A program made the position numbers and the translations under genes. Positions 24,537 to 33,984 of a DNA stretch of 64,000 nt are shown one piece after another (position 1 is the first letter of the stretch; each line of letters begins with the position of its first letter). The DNA lies in assembly GCA_964387205.1 (NCBI GenBank), contig CAYLVY010000003.1, positions 1 to 64,000 of the forward strand, given 5' to 3'. Under the pieces are notes generated by a model that saw only the letters and a program-made list of their open reading frames with translations, did not search any database and had not been told where the DNA came from. Source of the DNA: CAIVAT01 sp964387205 (GTDB lineage Bacteria > Bacteroidota > Bacteroidia > Bacteroidales > FEN-979).

Positions 24537-25570
24537 GGATTATGGAAAAGCGACCTCTGTTGAGCGTACTTATGCCTGTTTACAACGGGAGAGCCTTCCT
24601 GAAGCCTGCCATGGACAGTATTCTGTCGCAGAATTTCGATAACTTCGAGTTGGTGATCATCAACGATGGTTCGACAGATGACAGCCAGCAAATCATCGAT
24701 TCTTATAAAGATCCCCGCATCGTGCCGGTTGTACAGAAAAACCAGGGGGTGGCCCGCTCGCTTAATAACGGATTGGATATTTGCCGGGGGAAATATGTCA
24801 GGCGGCACGATGCCGATGATGTATCGTTGCCCGGTGCATTTGAGATGCAGATCAAATTCCTCGAATCGAACCCGGAATATGTCATGGTATGCAACCAGGC
24901 GGCGTTCATGACAGAGAGAGGCAAACCGGCCTGGAAATACCGTTTGCCCAGGAACGATTTTTTCAGCGGGGGGAAACGGGTTGACCTTGGATTCGACCAC
25001 TTCCGTGCGGACAGCACCACCCCGGTGATCCATGGAACAGCCTGTTACCGTAGGGAGGAGATCATCTCCATCGGAAAGTACAGAACCGCATTCATCGTAT
25101 CGGAAGACAACGATCTCTGGATCCGGCTGATTGAAAAATACAAAATTGCCATCCTAGGAGAATGCACTTATCTGATCCGACTACACGGCACATCAGCCAC
25201 GCGGAGGCATGCAGGAAAGATCCGCCATTTCAGGCAGCTTTTGCTGGATTATTCAAAGGAGCGCAGGGAGAAGGGCTCCGATCCGATCATGCGCGGTGAA
25301 CCGTTGCCCCCGGCGCCACCCTCCGAAGCAGCGGAACCCGTCAGGAAAGAAGGAAAAGGAAAGGATTACAGGGAAGACCTGCAATACATATACGGATTGG
25401 TGGTCAATGCCGGTGACTGGACCGAGATCCGCAAATATAGTACCGAGATCATTCGTGATGGCTGGAAAGACCGCCGCACATGGAAAATGCTCACTTTTCC
25501 GATTTTAAGCGAACGATTGATCAAAACGGGTGTCTCACTGAAATCCTTCCTTAGGGGCAATAATCAATAA
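24533..25570 (+). CDS. GT2-family glycosyltransferase
   Basis: 345 residues. The GT-A core starts LLSVLMPVYNGRAFL (~8-22), with IINDGSTDDS (~43-52), NNGLDICRGKYVRRHDADDVS with the DxD-like DADD (~92), and SEDNDLWIRL (~186-195) as the catalytic-acid region. A low-complexity Pro/Glu/Lys insertion (LPPAPPSEAAEP, ~262-273) splits the C-terminal region from the core. The start at 24533 overlaps the Wzt stop by ATGA; an in-frame ATG follows 9 bases later. Acceptor and donor unknown. Confidence 0.87.
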   Translation: MRIMEKRPLLSVLMPVYNGRAFLKPAMDSILSQNFDNFELVIINDGSTDDSQQIIDSYKDPRIVPVVQKNQGVARSLNNGLDICRGKYVRRHDADDVSLPGAFEMQIKFLESNPEYVMVCNQAAFMTERGKPAWKYRLPRNDFFSGGKRVDLGFDHFRADSTTPVIHGTACYRREEIISIGKYRTAFIVSEDNDLWIRLIEKYKIAILGECTYLIRLHGTSATRRHAGKIRHFRQLLLDYSKERREKGSDPIMRGEPLPPAPPSEAAEPVRKEGKGKDYREDLQYIYGLVVNAGDWTEIRKYSTEIIRDGWKDRRTWKMLTFPILSERLIKTGVSLKSFLRGNNQ

Positions 25571-25585
25571 TGGTGCTGAACAACT

Positions 25586-26620
25586 ATGGCTGCCTATACA
25601 CCGCTCATATCCGTCATTATCCCCAATTTCAACCGGGGAGACCTGCTGTGTGAAACCCTGAAGTCGTTACAGGAACAATCGTACCGGAACTGGGAGGCAT
25701 GGGTGGTTGACGACGGGTCGGAGGATGACAGCGCCGAAGTGGTACAGTCCATGACCACTGCCGATCCGAGGATACACTACATCCGGCGGAACAGGGAGCC
25801 ACGCGGGGCACCGGTGTGCCGGAATATCGGGATAAACGTTTCGCGCGGGGATTTCCTTATCTTTCTCGATTCCGATGACCTGTTGGCCCCCCACGCCATG
25901 CTTCAGCGTACACAGGCCATACTGCAGCACCCCGATCATGATTTCTGGGTTTTTCCCATCCTGATGTTCAGGAACCGGCCCGAAGACGGGAAAATGCTTT
26001 GGAATATCGACAATGGTAAACCCGATCTCCACCGGTTTCTGATACTGGATGCTCCATGGCAAACTTCCGGGCCGATCTGGCGTAGAAGTGCAGTGGATAA
26101 AACCGGTGGATTTACCGAGGGCCTTGCCTGCTGGCAGGATGTCGATTTTCACCTTAAAGCCTTAATTGCCGGATTGAAGGGATTGAAATGCTACGATCTT
26201 CCCCCCGATGTCTGGTACCGGCAACATGAGACCGGAAGCATCAGCCAGGGAGAGATCAGTTCCCCGGCCAAACTAAAAAGCCGGTTCGACATTTTCCGGA
26301 GCCACACATTGGCCCTCACCGCGGAAAGCAGGCCGCCTGATCCCGGATTTATCATGGATGATCTTCGCCTGCTGGGCGGAAACATTGCCATTGGTGCCGC
26401 CAGGACACTTCAGGGATCTATTTGCCGGGAGGTCATTGATTTCGGGGTCAATTATGGAGTATTCCTGCCCCCGCATACAGCGCAACTTATTCGTATCCTG
26501 CGGTTTTATCAGTTACGACTGAACCGTATCCCGTTCATGGACCGGCGTATCCGGCAAATCACCCGCCAGTACCGGCAGGATTCCAATATTGGTCGTCACC
26601 CTTACCAAAAACCAGCCTGA
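25586..26620 (+). CDS. GT2-family glycosyltransferase
   Basis: 344 residues. The GT-A domain begins LISVIIPNFNRGDLL (~6-20), followed by VVDDGSEDDSAEV (~38-50), LIFLDSDDLLAP (~88-99, DxD-like) and LACWQDVDFHLK (~177-188). A ~110-residue C-terminal helical extension follows. It lacks membrane segments. The stop is immediately followed by the next ATG with no spacing, so they belong to one transcript. Confidence 0.86.
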   Translation: MAAYTPLISVIIPNFNRGDLLCETLKSLQEQSYRNWEAWVVDDGSEDDSAEVVQSMTTADPRIHYIRRNREPRGAPVCRNIGINVSRGDFLIFLDSDDLLAPHAMLQRTQAILQHPDHDFWVFPILMFRNRPEDGKMLWNIDNGKPDLHRFLILDAPWQTSGPIWRRSAVDKTGGFTEGLACWQDVDFHLKALIAGLKGLKCYDLPPDVWYRQHETGSISQGEISSPAKLKSRFDIFRSHTLALTAESRPPDPGFIMDDLRLLGGNIAIGAARTLQGSICREVIDFGVNYGVFLPPHTAQLIRILRFYQLRLNRIPFMDRRIRQITRQYRQDSNIGRHPYQKPA

Positions 26621-27604
26621 ATGGAAACTGACGCCACCAATCCCAGAATATCCGTGATCATACCGGTAAAAAACGGCGCCGATACCATCCGTGCCTGCCT
26701 TGAGGGGATATTTTCGCAAACCCTTCGTGATCATCTGGAGGTGATCGTGATCGACTCCGGTTCTTCCGATGGCACGATGCAAATCCTGCAGGAATACCCG
26801 GTCAGGGTACACCAGATTCCACCCGGAGAGTTCAACCATGGAGATACCCGGAACCTGGGGGTTAAGCTGTCCCGCGGGGAGCTGGTGGTCATGACGGTGC
26901 AGGATGCCACTGCCACCTCCCCGGAATGGCTGGCCATGATGGCCGGACACTTCGCCGATCCCACAATAGCCGGCGTATGCGGTCAACAAATCGTAAGGCA
27001 CGATCCCGATAAAAATCCACTCCAATGGTTCATCCCGGCATCGGAGGCCCGGCCGGAACGGATCCATTTCCCCGATCCTGACTTGTTCCGGAAACTGCCC
27101 GGCAGGCAACAGCACCCATACTGCAACTGGGATGATGTAAATGCCATGTACCGCAAGACAGCGCTGGAAGAACTTCCTTTCCGCCGGCTCATGTTTTCGG
27201 AAGATACACTCTGGGCGCGGGATGCCCTGTCCAGGGGAATGACCCTGGTGTATGACTACCGGGCACGGGTATACCACTACCACCATCAGCCATTCAAATT
27301 TTATTTCAAACGAACCTACATCATTCTTTATCAGAATTATAAATTCTATAATTACATCCGTTACCCGAAAAATCCCCTGACCCATATTCCGCTGATTATC
27401 ATCAGACTTATGAGGAAGAAACTACGCTTTCGGGAGAAGGGGCGATGGATCGGGTACAACCTCTCCCTGGTCGGAGCCTCCTGGTCAGCCGCCCTGTTGT
27501 TTGCACTGAATGCATACCTCCGGGGAATAAAAGGTGTGGAGTCGTCACAACAGTATTTTGTCGGATATCCCCCGCAGGGGGGACAAATGAAACCCAAAAA
27601 ATGA
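26621..27604 (+). CDS. GT2-family glycosyltransferase (rhamnosyltransferase-like)
   Basis: 327 residues. Motifs: ISVIIPVKNGADTI (~9-22), VIDSGSSDGTMQIL (~43-56), FNHGDTRNLGVKLS (~69-82) and the metal site VVMTVQDATATS (~87-98). The 'FNHG.TRN.' phrase followed by QDA is characteristic of the rhamnosyltransferase/RfbF-like branch of GT2. NWDDVNAMYRKTALEELPF and FSEDTLWARDAL (~188-200) complete the active site. The C-terminal 100 residues are basic and probably membrane-associated. A dTDP-rhamnose pathway is not seen in this window, so donor identity is uncertain. Confidence 0.87.
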   Translation: METDATNPRISVIIPVKNGADTIRACLEGIFSQTLRDHLEVIVIDSGSSDGTMQILQEYPVRVHQIPPGEFNHGDTRNLGVKLSRGELVVMTVQDATATSPEWLAMMAGHFADPTIAGVCGQQIVRHDPDKNPLQWFIPASEARPERIHFPDPDLFRKLPGRQQHPYCNWDDVNAMYRKTALEELPFRRLMFSEDTLWARDALSRGMTLVYDYRARVYHYHHQPFKFYFKRTYIILYQNYKFYNYIRYPKNPLTHIPLIIIRLMRKKLRFREKGRWIGYNLSLVGASWSAALLFALNAYLRGIKGVESSQQYFVGYPPQGGQMKPKK

Positions 27605-27608
27605 TCGT

Positions 27609-28499
27609 ATGACCGAAACAGCATCTCCAATGGTGAGCGTCCTGATGACGACATATAACCGCGAAAAGTACCTGGAACAGGCGGTCAGGAGTGTTCTGGC
27701 ATCTACATTCAAAGATTTTGAACTGATCATCGTGGATGATCAGTCAAAAGACCGGAGCCTCTCAATGGCAAGGGAACTCGCCGCCGAAGATTCCCGCATA
27801 CGCGTGATCCTCAATGAGAAAAACCTCGGGGATTATCCCAACCGCAACAAAGCTGCCAGCCTCGCCCGGGGAAAATACCTGAAATACGTGGATGCCGATG
27901 ACCTGATCTATCCGACAGGCCTGCAGGTACTCGTGGATGGTATGGAAAGGTTTCCTGAGGCAGGTTACGGCTTGGGGTCGCTCCCGCAGGATAAATTCCA
28001 GATCTTTCCTTTCATGCTCTCGCCCTGCGAAGCTTACCAACGGCACTATTTTCAGGAACAATTGTTCCACAAGGCTCCGTTGTCAGCTATCATCAAAAAA
28101 GATGCTTTCGATGCAGTGGGGGGATTTTCCGGACGGAGGTATCTCGGTGATTTTGAAATGTGGCATATGCTGTCGGCACGGTTCCCGGTGGTGCTGATGC
28201 CCCATGGCGTGGTATGGTACCGCGAACATGAGGAACAGGAGATGCAGCACAACCGCACCGATCTTACCGTTCCTTTCAAATACCTGCAATGTTCCGAAGA
28301 GATGATCAAAAGTTCCGGATGCCCGTTGCCGGAAGAAGACCGGAACCGCGCCCTGCAGAAAATACAATGGAACATGGCCCGGTACATCCTCGGCGTCGGG
28401 AAAAACCATTCACGCAAGATCATGCACGAACTGAGGAAACAAACCCCGTTCTCCTATCTGACCCTGGTCATCCTTGCCCGAAATAAACCCCCGTTTTAA
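27609..28499 (+). CDS. GT2-family glycosyltransferase
   Basis: 296 residues. MVSVLMTTYNREKYLEQAV (~8-26), IIVDDQSKDRSLSMA (~40-54), and YLKYVDADDLIYPTGLQ with DADD (~97-100) define the GT-A donor site. YLGDFEMWHMLSARFP (~178-193) supplies the acidic catalytic region. Start 4 bases after the previous stop. No membrane segments. Specificity unknown. Confidence 0.86.
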   Translation: MTETASPMVSVLMTTYNREKYLEQAVRSVLASTFKDFELIIVDDQSKDRSLSMARELAAEDSRIRVILNEKNLGDYPNRNKAASLARGKYLKYVDADDLIYPTGLQVLVDGMERFPEAGYGLGSLPQDKFQIFPFMLSPCEAYQRHYFQEQLFHKAPLSAIIKKDAFDAVGGFSGRRYLGDFEMWHMLSARFPVVLMPHGVVWYREHEEQEMQHNRTDLTVPFKYLQCSEEMIKSSGCPLPEEDRNRALQKIQWNMARYILGVGKNHSRKIMHELRKQTPFSYLTLVILARNKPPF

Positions 28500-28509
28500 T
28501 TTTACGGTT

Positions 28510-29289
28510 ATGAAAACCTTTGTTAACATTATCAGTCTCAAACTAATGTACTTCCGGTACCTTGGGGTCAGGTTTGCCCGCTTTCTGTACTGGAACCTGC
28601 GCCTGGCCCGGTCGGAAATGGGAAAAGGAGTCAATATCCACTTCCCGGTAATCGTGGAGGGAAGCGGAAAACTGACCATTGGTCCGGGAGTGGAGCTGAT
28701 GAAACGCTGCTCCATCGGACTGTCACCCGGCAGCCGGGTCATCCTAGGCGAAGGATCTCGGATCCATCCGGAAGCCAATATTCACGCTGGTAAAGATGCC
28801 ACCATCAGCCTGGGCAAAAAGTGCGCTATCCTCACCCGTGCCATCGTCAGGAATGGCCGAGGGGTGGAGATGGCGGACGGAAGTTCCGTTTCATCCTACT
28901 GCAATATTTTCCCAAGGGAACCAGGGTACGATGGACGGTTGATCATCGGGAAAGGCAGCAATATCGGGGATAACACCATCATCGACACCAGCGACGATGT
29001 AATCATCGGAGAACAGGTGGCCCTGGGGCCATTCGATATCGTCTACACCCATGACCACGATTACCGGGCCGACAGCTTTGCCGCCTGGAAAGGCGGCGTC
29101 CATACCGGAAAAGTGGTCGTGGAGGATGGCGCATGGGTCGGGGCGCGCGTCACGCTGCTCCCTGGTGTCACCATCGGAAAACGTGCCATCGTGGCAGCCG
29201 GTTCAGTAGTTACCAAAGACGTGGCCCCCGGCGATATCGTGGGAGGTATTCCTGCGAAGTCATTATTAAAAAAGGAGAGGCATGAGTAA
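28510..29289 (+). CDS. Hexapeptide-repeat acyltransferase
   Basis: 259 residues from the ATG at 28510. An in-frame ATG at 28474 lies inside the upstream glycosyltransferase gene, so I prefer the later start, 10 bases after that gene's stop. The N-terminal ~40 residues are basic/aromatic. Left-handed beta-helix repeats run from ~45 to 245, notably IGDNTIIDTSDDVIIGEQ and VEDGAWVGARVTLLPGVTIG. They include the HDHDYR region (~175-180) holding the likely catalytic His, and end with VVTKDVAPGDIVGGIPAK, the typical closing motif. It probably O-acetylates the glycan. Overlaps the next gene by 8 bases. Confidence 0.86.
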   Translation: MKTFVNIISLKLMYFRYLGVRFARFLYWNLRLARSEMGKGVNIHFPVIVEGSGKLTIGPGVELMKRCSIGLSPGSRVILGEGSRIHPEANIHAGKDATISLGKKCAILTRAIVRNGRGVEMADGSSVSSYCNIFPREPGYDGRLIIGKGSNIGDNTIIDTSDDVIIGEQVALGPFDIVYTHDHDYRADSFAAWKGGVHTGKVVVEDGAWVGARVTLLPGVTIGKRAIVAAGSVVTKDVAPGDIVGGIPAKSLLKKERHE

Positions 29290-30268
29290 TCCCCGACCTT
29301 TGGTATCGGTGGTAATCCCGGCCTACAAGGCGGAATCGCTCATCGCGGAAACCCTCGCCTCGGTGAGGGACCAGCAGCATGAGCCGCTGGAGGTTTTCGT
29401 GATCGACGATGGTTCCCCTGACCAGACGGCAAAGGTTGCCCGGGGATTCGTTTCCGGTTCCATCCGGGTGATCGAACAGAAAAACAGCGGTGCCTGCGTG
29501 GCCCGGAATCTGGGACTCTCGCTCAGCAAGGGCAAATACATACAGTTTCTCGACGCCGATGATGTGCTGAGCCCCGATAAGATCGCGTCACAGGTTGATG
29601 TGCTGGAGCATAACCCGGGCTGCCTGGGCGTCTCGCCAACGGTTCATTTCATGCACGGAGAAGAGTACCTCAAAATGTCGCCGCGGGATGAATCATTCTG
29701 GATCCACGACTCCGATGATCCGGTCGGTTTCCTCGTCAGGTTATACGGCGGCAATGGTCCGCGGTGGATGGTTCAAACCAGCGCCTGGCTTACCCCGAAA
29801 TCGATCACCGATACCATCGGCCCCTGGAATGAAAAGCTGCTTCTTGATCAGGATGGTGAGTATTTTGCACGGGCTGTCCTCGCTTCACGCGGGATCAGGA
29901 CCACGGGAGGTATCAACTATTACCGGCGGTTTTTCCATGGAGGCAGCATCTCAGGCAAAGCCAACCGGAAGGAAAACCTCGAAAGCGCCCTGCTCGCCCT
30001 GAACCTGAAGGGGGGATACCTGGGACAACATACCCAATCGGAGCAGTACCGTAAGGCAATGGCTACCCTTTATATGGAGATCGCTGTCAATGCCTATCCC
30101 CGGTTTCCCGACCTGGTCAGGATCTGCGAGGAAGCTGTTGCCCGTACCGGTAAAAAGCCGGAAATTCCGGTATTGGGAGGTTCCATAATCGAAATGACCA
30201 GAAAAATGTTCGGATGGAAAAGGGCCAAGGATTTCCGGCGGCTGATCCATACGCTGGTCAAACGTTAA
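29282..30268 (+). CDS. GT2-family glycosyltransferase
   Basis: 328 residues. LVSVVIPAYKAESLI (~7-21), VIDDGSPDQTAKVA (~39-52), YIQFLDADDVLSPDKI with DADD (~93-96) and LLLDQDGEYFARAVLASRG (~180-198) are visible. A helical C-terminal region of ~100 residues follows. It overlaps the acyltransferase by 8 bases. Donor and acceptor unknown. Confidence 0.87.
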   Translation: MSNPRPLVSVVIPAYKAESLIAETLASVRDQQHEPLEVFVIDDGSPDQTAKVARGFVSGSIRVIEQKNSGACVARNLGLSLSKGKYIQFLDADDVLSPDKIASQVDVLEHNPGCLGVSPTVHFMHGEEYLKMSPRDESFWIHDSDDPVGFLVRLYGGNGPRWMVQTSAWLTPKSITDTIGPWNEKLLLDQDGEYFARAVLASRGIRTTGGINYYRRFFHGGSISGKANRKENLESALLALNLKGGYLGQHTQSEQYRKAMATLYMEIAVNAYPRFPDLVRICEEAVARTGKKPEIPVLGGSIIEMTRKMFGWKRAKDFRRLIHTLVKR

Positions 30269-30275
30269 TATTAAC

Positions 30276-31517
30276 ATGAGAAAAAAAATATGTATCCTCA
30301 CCCAAAGTCATCTCTGCCGCAATCCGCGCGTGGTCAAGGAGGCACTTGCCCTCAGCCGGGCCGGACATGAGGTGGTGGTCCTGACTACATTCACCTATCC
30401 CGACCTTTTGGAACAGGATCAACGTTTACTGGATGGATCGGGGGTTACCCTGAAAGGGGTGGTGAATATGATCCCTGCACAGGCAGGCGCCGCCTACCGT
30501 TTCAGGGAGCGACTGATCCGCCGTCTGGCCGGGGAGGCTATCGCCAGGTTTTCCCGGGAAAATGTCTATGCCCTTGGATACGATTACCGGCGCAACCTGA
30601 AAGCTGCCCTGGCGGAAAAGGCCGACCTCTATACCTGCCATCAGGAGATCAGCACAGTAATCGGATGCCGGCTGATCCGAAAAGGGAAAACTGTGGCTTT
30701 TGATTTTGAAGACTGGTATTCCCACGACCTCCTACCGGCGGCCAACCGGACACGTCCGCTGAAATTGCTTGAAAAACATGAAAAGATCGCCTTGCGGGAA
30801 GGAGTACTCTCCTACACTACTTCCTGTTCCATGGGGGAGGCATTGGGCAAATTCGCCGGCGTACCGCCACCGAAGGTTTTACTGAACGCCTTTCCTTTTT
30901 CCGACCGCGACCAACTCGACCACCGGTTTACCGACAGGGAAGACCAGGAATTGCCCTCCATTCACTGGTATTCACAAACCATCGGCCCGGGCAGGGGGAT
31001 CGAATTCCTGACCGATTGCCTCGGGGATGTCATCACACCGGTTGAACTTCATCTTCGGGGGAACCTGTTTGGGGATTTTCGCGAGGAGATCGTCCGGAGA
31101 TTTCCGGCCGGGCGTGGGCACCGGCTATACTTTCATCCGCTGGTTTCGCCGGGAGAGTTGCTTTCCCGCATTGCGGAACACGATATCGGACTTGCAACCG
31201 AAGAGTACACCCCCGACAGCCGGAACCTTACCATCACCAACAAAATTCTGCAATACCTGCAGGCAGGGATCGCGGTGGTGGCCACCGATACCTCGGGACA
31301 AAAGGAGGTGGCGCAGAAGGCCCCGGATGCTGTGTTTGTTTACCGAAACGGCGACCGGAACGGACTTGCCAATGCCCTGAACCACCTGCTGAACGACCGT
31401 GATAAACTTCAGCAAGCCAAAGCTGCCGCATTGACGGCTGCCCGGGAAATCTTCTGTTGGGAAACACAGGAACCTTTACTGGTAAAATGGATTGATCATA
31501 TTTTGAAAAAAGGATGA
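30276..31517 (+). CDS. GT4-like glycosyltransferase
   Basis: 413 residues of GT-B type. The N-terminal domain begins KKICILTQSHLCRNPRV (~3-19), the phrase typical of capsular GT4 enzymes. VAFDFEDWYSHDLLP (~145-160) follows. The C-terminal domain has IHWYSQTIGPGRGIEFL (~228-244) and ATEEYTPDSRNLTITNKILQYLQAG (~308-332), replacing the usual E-x7-E stretch. No membrane span. ATGA overlap (31514) with the next GT4 gene. Confidence 0.78.
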   Translation: MRKKICILTQSHLCRNPRVVKEALALSRAGHEVVVLTTFTYPDLLEQDQRLLDGSGVTLKGVVNMIPAQAGAAYRFRERLIRRLAGEAIARFSRENVYALGYDYRRNLKAALAEKADLYTCHQEISTVIGCRLIRKGKTVAFDFEDWYSHDLLPAANRTRPLKLLEKHEKIALREGVLSYTTSCSMGEALGKFAGVPPPKVLLNAFPFSDRDQLDHRFTDREDQELPSIHWYSQTIGPGRGIEFLTDCLGDVITPVELHLRGNLFGDFREEIVRRFPAGRGHRLYFHPLVSPGELLSRIAEHDIGLATEEYTPDSRNLTITNKILQYLQAGIAVVATDTSGQKEVAQKAPDAVFVYRNGDRNGLANALNHLLNDRDKLQQAKAAALTAAREIFCWETQEPLLVKWIDHILKKG

Positions 31518-32812
31518 CCATGAAACATCTCCTGATCATCTCCCCTAATTTTCCGCCTATCAATGCTGCCGATATGCACCGTGTCAGGCAGAGCCTTCCC
31601 TATTTTCCTGAAATGGGGTGGAAAGCGACCGTGGTGGCTGTGGAACCCGGATTTGTTGAGATGAGTGAAGATCCGTTGCTGCTGAAAACCCTGCCCGGTG
31701 ACACGGAAATTATCCGCATCCCTGCCTGGAAACCGGAAAAGACCCGGAAGTTCGGGTTGGGAAACCTGGGCTACCGTTCCCTTTACTCCTATTGCAAAAC
31801 CTGCAGCGAACTGATCCGCCGGAACCGCTATGACCTGATCTATTTCTCCACCACGGCCTTTCCCGTCATGGTGCTGGGAAGGTATTGGAAACAGCGTTTT
31901 GGTATCCCTTTTATTATCGACATGCAGGATCCCTGGCGGAATGACTTTTATCTCGACAAACCCAGGAACGAGCGCCCACCCAAGTTCCGGATCGCCTACA
32001 CGATGGATAAATACATGGAGCGTTATGCCATGCAGAAGGTGGATGGCATCGTGTCGGTTTCCGCGGGTTATCCGAAAACCCTTTCAGAACGTTATCCGCG
32101 CATCCGCCCGGAGATGTGCACCGTGATCCCTTTTGGCGGGGCTTCCGTTGACTTTGACATCCTGGATACTACAACGATCGACAATCCCCTGTTCCGTAAA
32201 AATGAAAAAAACATCAATATCGCTTACATAGGCAGGGGCGGACACGACATGGCCCTCGCCACCGGCAGTATGTTTCGGGCGGTCCGGGAGGGGCTTGACA
32301 GGGAACCGGGGCTTTTTTCCCGGTTGCAGTTCTTTTTTGTCGGCACCAGTTACGCCGCCGATGGCATGGGACAAAAAACCATTGAGCCGGTCGCGGAAAA
32401 ATGGGGCGTTGCCGGTCAGGTGACGGAGATCACCGACAGGCTCCCCTATTTTACTGCCTTACAGGTACTGAGGGATGCTGATATGCTCTTTATTCCGGGG
32501 TCGACCGATGCCCAGTACACCGCATCCAAACTCTATCCCTATATTCTTGCCTCAAAACCACTTATCGCTGTTTTCAATGAAAACAGCAGCGTGGTGGAGA
32601 TCCTGGCCAGAACCCGAGCCGGCGCCTGTGTCACATTCACCAACGAAGAGACACCGGAAATGATAGCGCCCCGCGTCAGGGAGGCCCTCGGGGAGATAGC
32701 CGGGAGGCTGCCATTCACTCCGGCTACCGACTGGCAGGAATTCGAACCCTATTCCGCCAGAGAGGCGACACGACGGCAGGTAGAATTTTTCAACAAAATT
32801 ACCGGATCATGA
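31514..32812 (+). CDS. GT4-like glycosyltransferase
   Basis: 432 residues. The start LLIISPNFPPINAADMHRVRQSL (~6-28) and the pair YDLIYFSTTAFP / FIIDMQDPWRNDF (~105-145) fit the N-terminal GT-B domain. NIAYIGRGGHDMALA (~233-247) opens the donor domain. The E-x7-E is poorly conserved (PGSTDAQYTASKLYPYILAS, ~330-349). It is coupled by ATGA overlaps at both ends. Donor unknown. Confidence 0.77.
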   Translation: MTMKHLLIISPNFPPINAADMHRVRQSLPYFPEMGWKATVVAVEPGFVEMSEDPLLLKTLPGDTEIIRIPAWKPEKTRKFGLGNLGYRSLYSYCKTCSELIRRNRYDLIYFSTTAFPVMVLGRYWKQRFGIPFIIDMQDPWRNDFYLDKPRNERPPKFRIAYTMDKYMERYAMQKVDGIVSVSAGYPKTLSERYPRIRPEMCTVIPFGGASVDFDILDTTTIDNPLFRKNEKNINIAYIGRGGHDMALATGSMFRAVREGLDREPGLFSRLQFFFVGTSYAADGMGQKTIEPVAEKWGVAGQVTEITDRLPYFTALQVLRDADMLFIPGSTDAQYTASKLYPYILASKPLIAVFNENSSVVEILARTRAGACVTFTNEETPEMIAPRVREALGEIAGRLPFTPATDWQEFEPYSAREATRRQVEFFNKITGS

Positions 32813-33975
32813 AACGAAAACTGGCTATCATCTCCTCCCATCCGATCCAGTACAACGCGCCGATGTTCGCCCTGTTGAACACCGACAAAGAATTGGATAT
32901 CAGGGTTTATTACACTTGGAGTCAGAGCCGGGAATCATTATTCGATAAGGATTTCGGGAGGGTCATCGAGTGGGATATTCCATTGCTGGAAGGTTATCCA
33001 TACGAGTTCATCGAAAATGTTTCCAAAACACCCGGCCCCGGATCCTATAAAGGGATTGTGTGCCCGGAACTCAACCGGCGCATCTCCTCGTGGGGCGCGG
33101 AGGCTTTGCTGGTTTACGGATGGAATTACCATGCCCACTACAATGCCATGAAGAATTTCAAGGGGAAGATCCCGGTATTTTTCCGGGGCGACTCCACCCT
33201 GCTGGACGAAACGGGAGGCATCAAACAGGCGGCCCGGCGTGCCGTACTCCGGTATATTTACCGCAGCGCGGATTATGCATTTTATGTCGGGGAAAACAAC
33301 CGTCAGTATTATCTCACCCATGGTTTTTCTCCCGAAAGGCTCTTTTTCGCCCCGCATGCCATTGACAACGAGCGTTTCAGCGACCCTGACGGCACCAAAG
33401 CAGCGGAAGCAGCCGCATGGCGGCATCAACTGGGCATCGGAGAACATGAACCGGTCGTTTTGTTCGTTGGCAAATTTGAGCCGAAAAAAAATCCCGACAT
33501 CCTCCTCAGGGCGGCCGCGATGCTTACCGGGAACAACATACATTTTATCTTCGCAGGAAACGGCCTGCTGGAAAAAGAGATGAAGGAGCAGGCAGCCGGG
33601 CACACCGGGATCCATTTCATCCCCTTTCAAAACCAAAGCAAAATGCCTGTGGTGTACCGTCTGTGCGATATACTCGCGCTTCCGTCAGCGGGGCCCGGCG
33701 AGACATGGGGACTGGCGGTGAATGAAGCCATGGCCTGCGGCAAAGCAATTCTGGTCAGCAACAAATGCGGTTGCGCTGTCGATCTCGTGGTCCCCGGCCA
33801 AAACGGTTATATCATGGATGCCGGTAATCTCCAACAGTGCGCGGAATATATCGGTCAGATGACCCGTTCGAAAGATAGCCTGCGTGAAATGGGGGCATTT
33901 TCAACCTCACATATTGCTTCCTGGTCGTTCGGTGAAGTGTGCAACAGTTTCCGCGACAATATTTTAAAGCACTGA
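32809..33975 (+). CDS. GT4-family glycosyltransferase
   Basis: 388 residues. N-terminal KLAIISSHPIQYNAPMF (~4-20) is a frequent GT4 opening. The donor domain has VVLFVGKFEPKKNPDILLRA (~218-237) and the E-x7-E site LPSAGPGETWGLAVNEAMACGKAI (~294-317). Binding of a nucleotide sugar in the cytoplasm is expected. Overlaps the upstream gene by ATGA, and the Wzy-like gene starts 9 bases after it. Confidence 0.86.
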   Translation: MKRKLAIISSHPIQYNAPMFALLNTDKELDIRVYYTWSQSRESLFDKDFGRVIEWDIPLLEGYPYEFIENVSKTPGPGSYKGIVCPELNRRISSWGAEALLVYGWNYHAHYNAMKNFKGKIPVFFRGDSTLLDETGGIKQAARRAVLRYIYRSADYAFYVGENNRQYYLTHGFSPERLFFAPHAIDNERFSDPDGTKAAEAAAWRHQLGIGEHEPVVLFVGKFEPKKNPDILLRAAAMLTGNNIHFIFAGNGLLEKEMKEQAAGHTGIHFIPFQNQSKMPVVYRLCDILALPSAGPGETWGLAVNEAMACGKAILVSNKCGCAVDLVVPGQNGYIMDAGNLQQCAEYIGQMTRSKDSLREMGAFSTSHIASWSFGEVCNSFRDNILKH

Positions 33976-33984
33976 AATCATACC

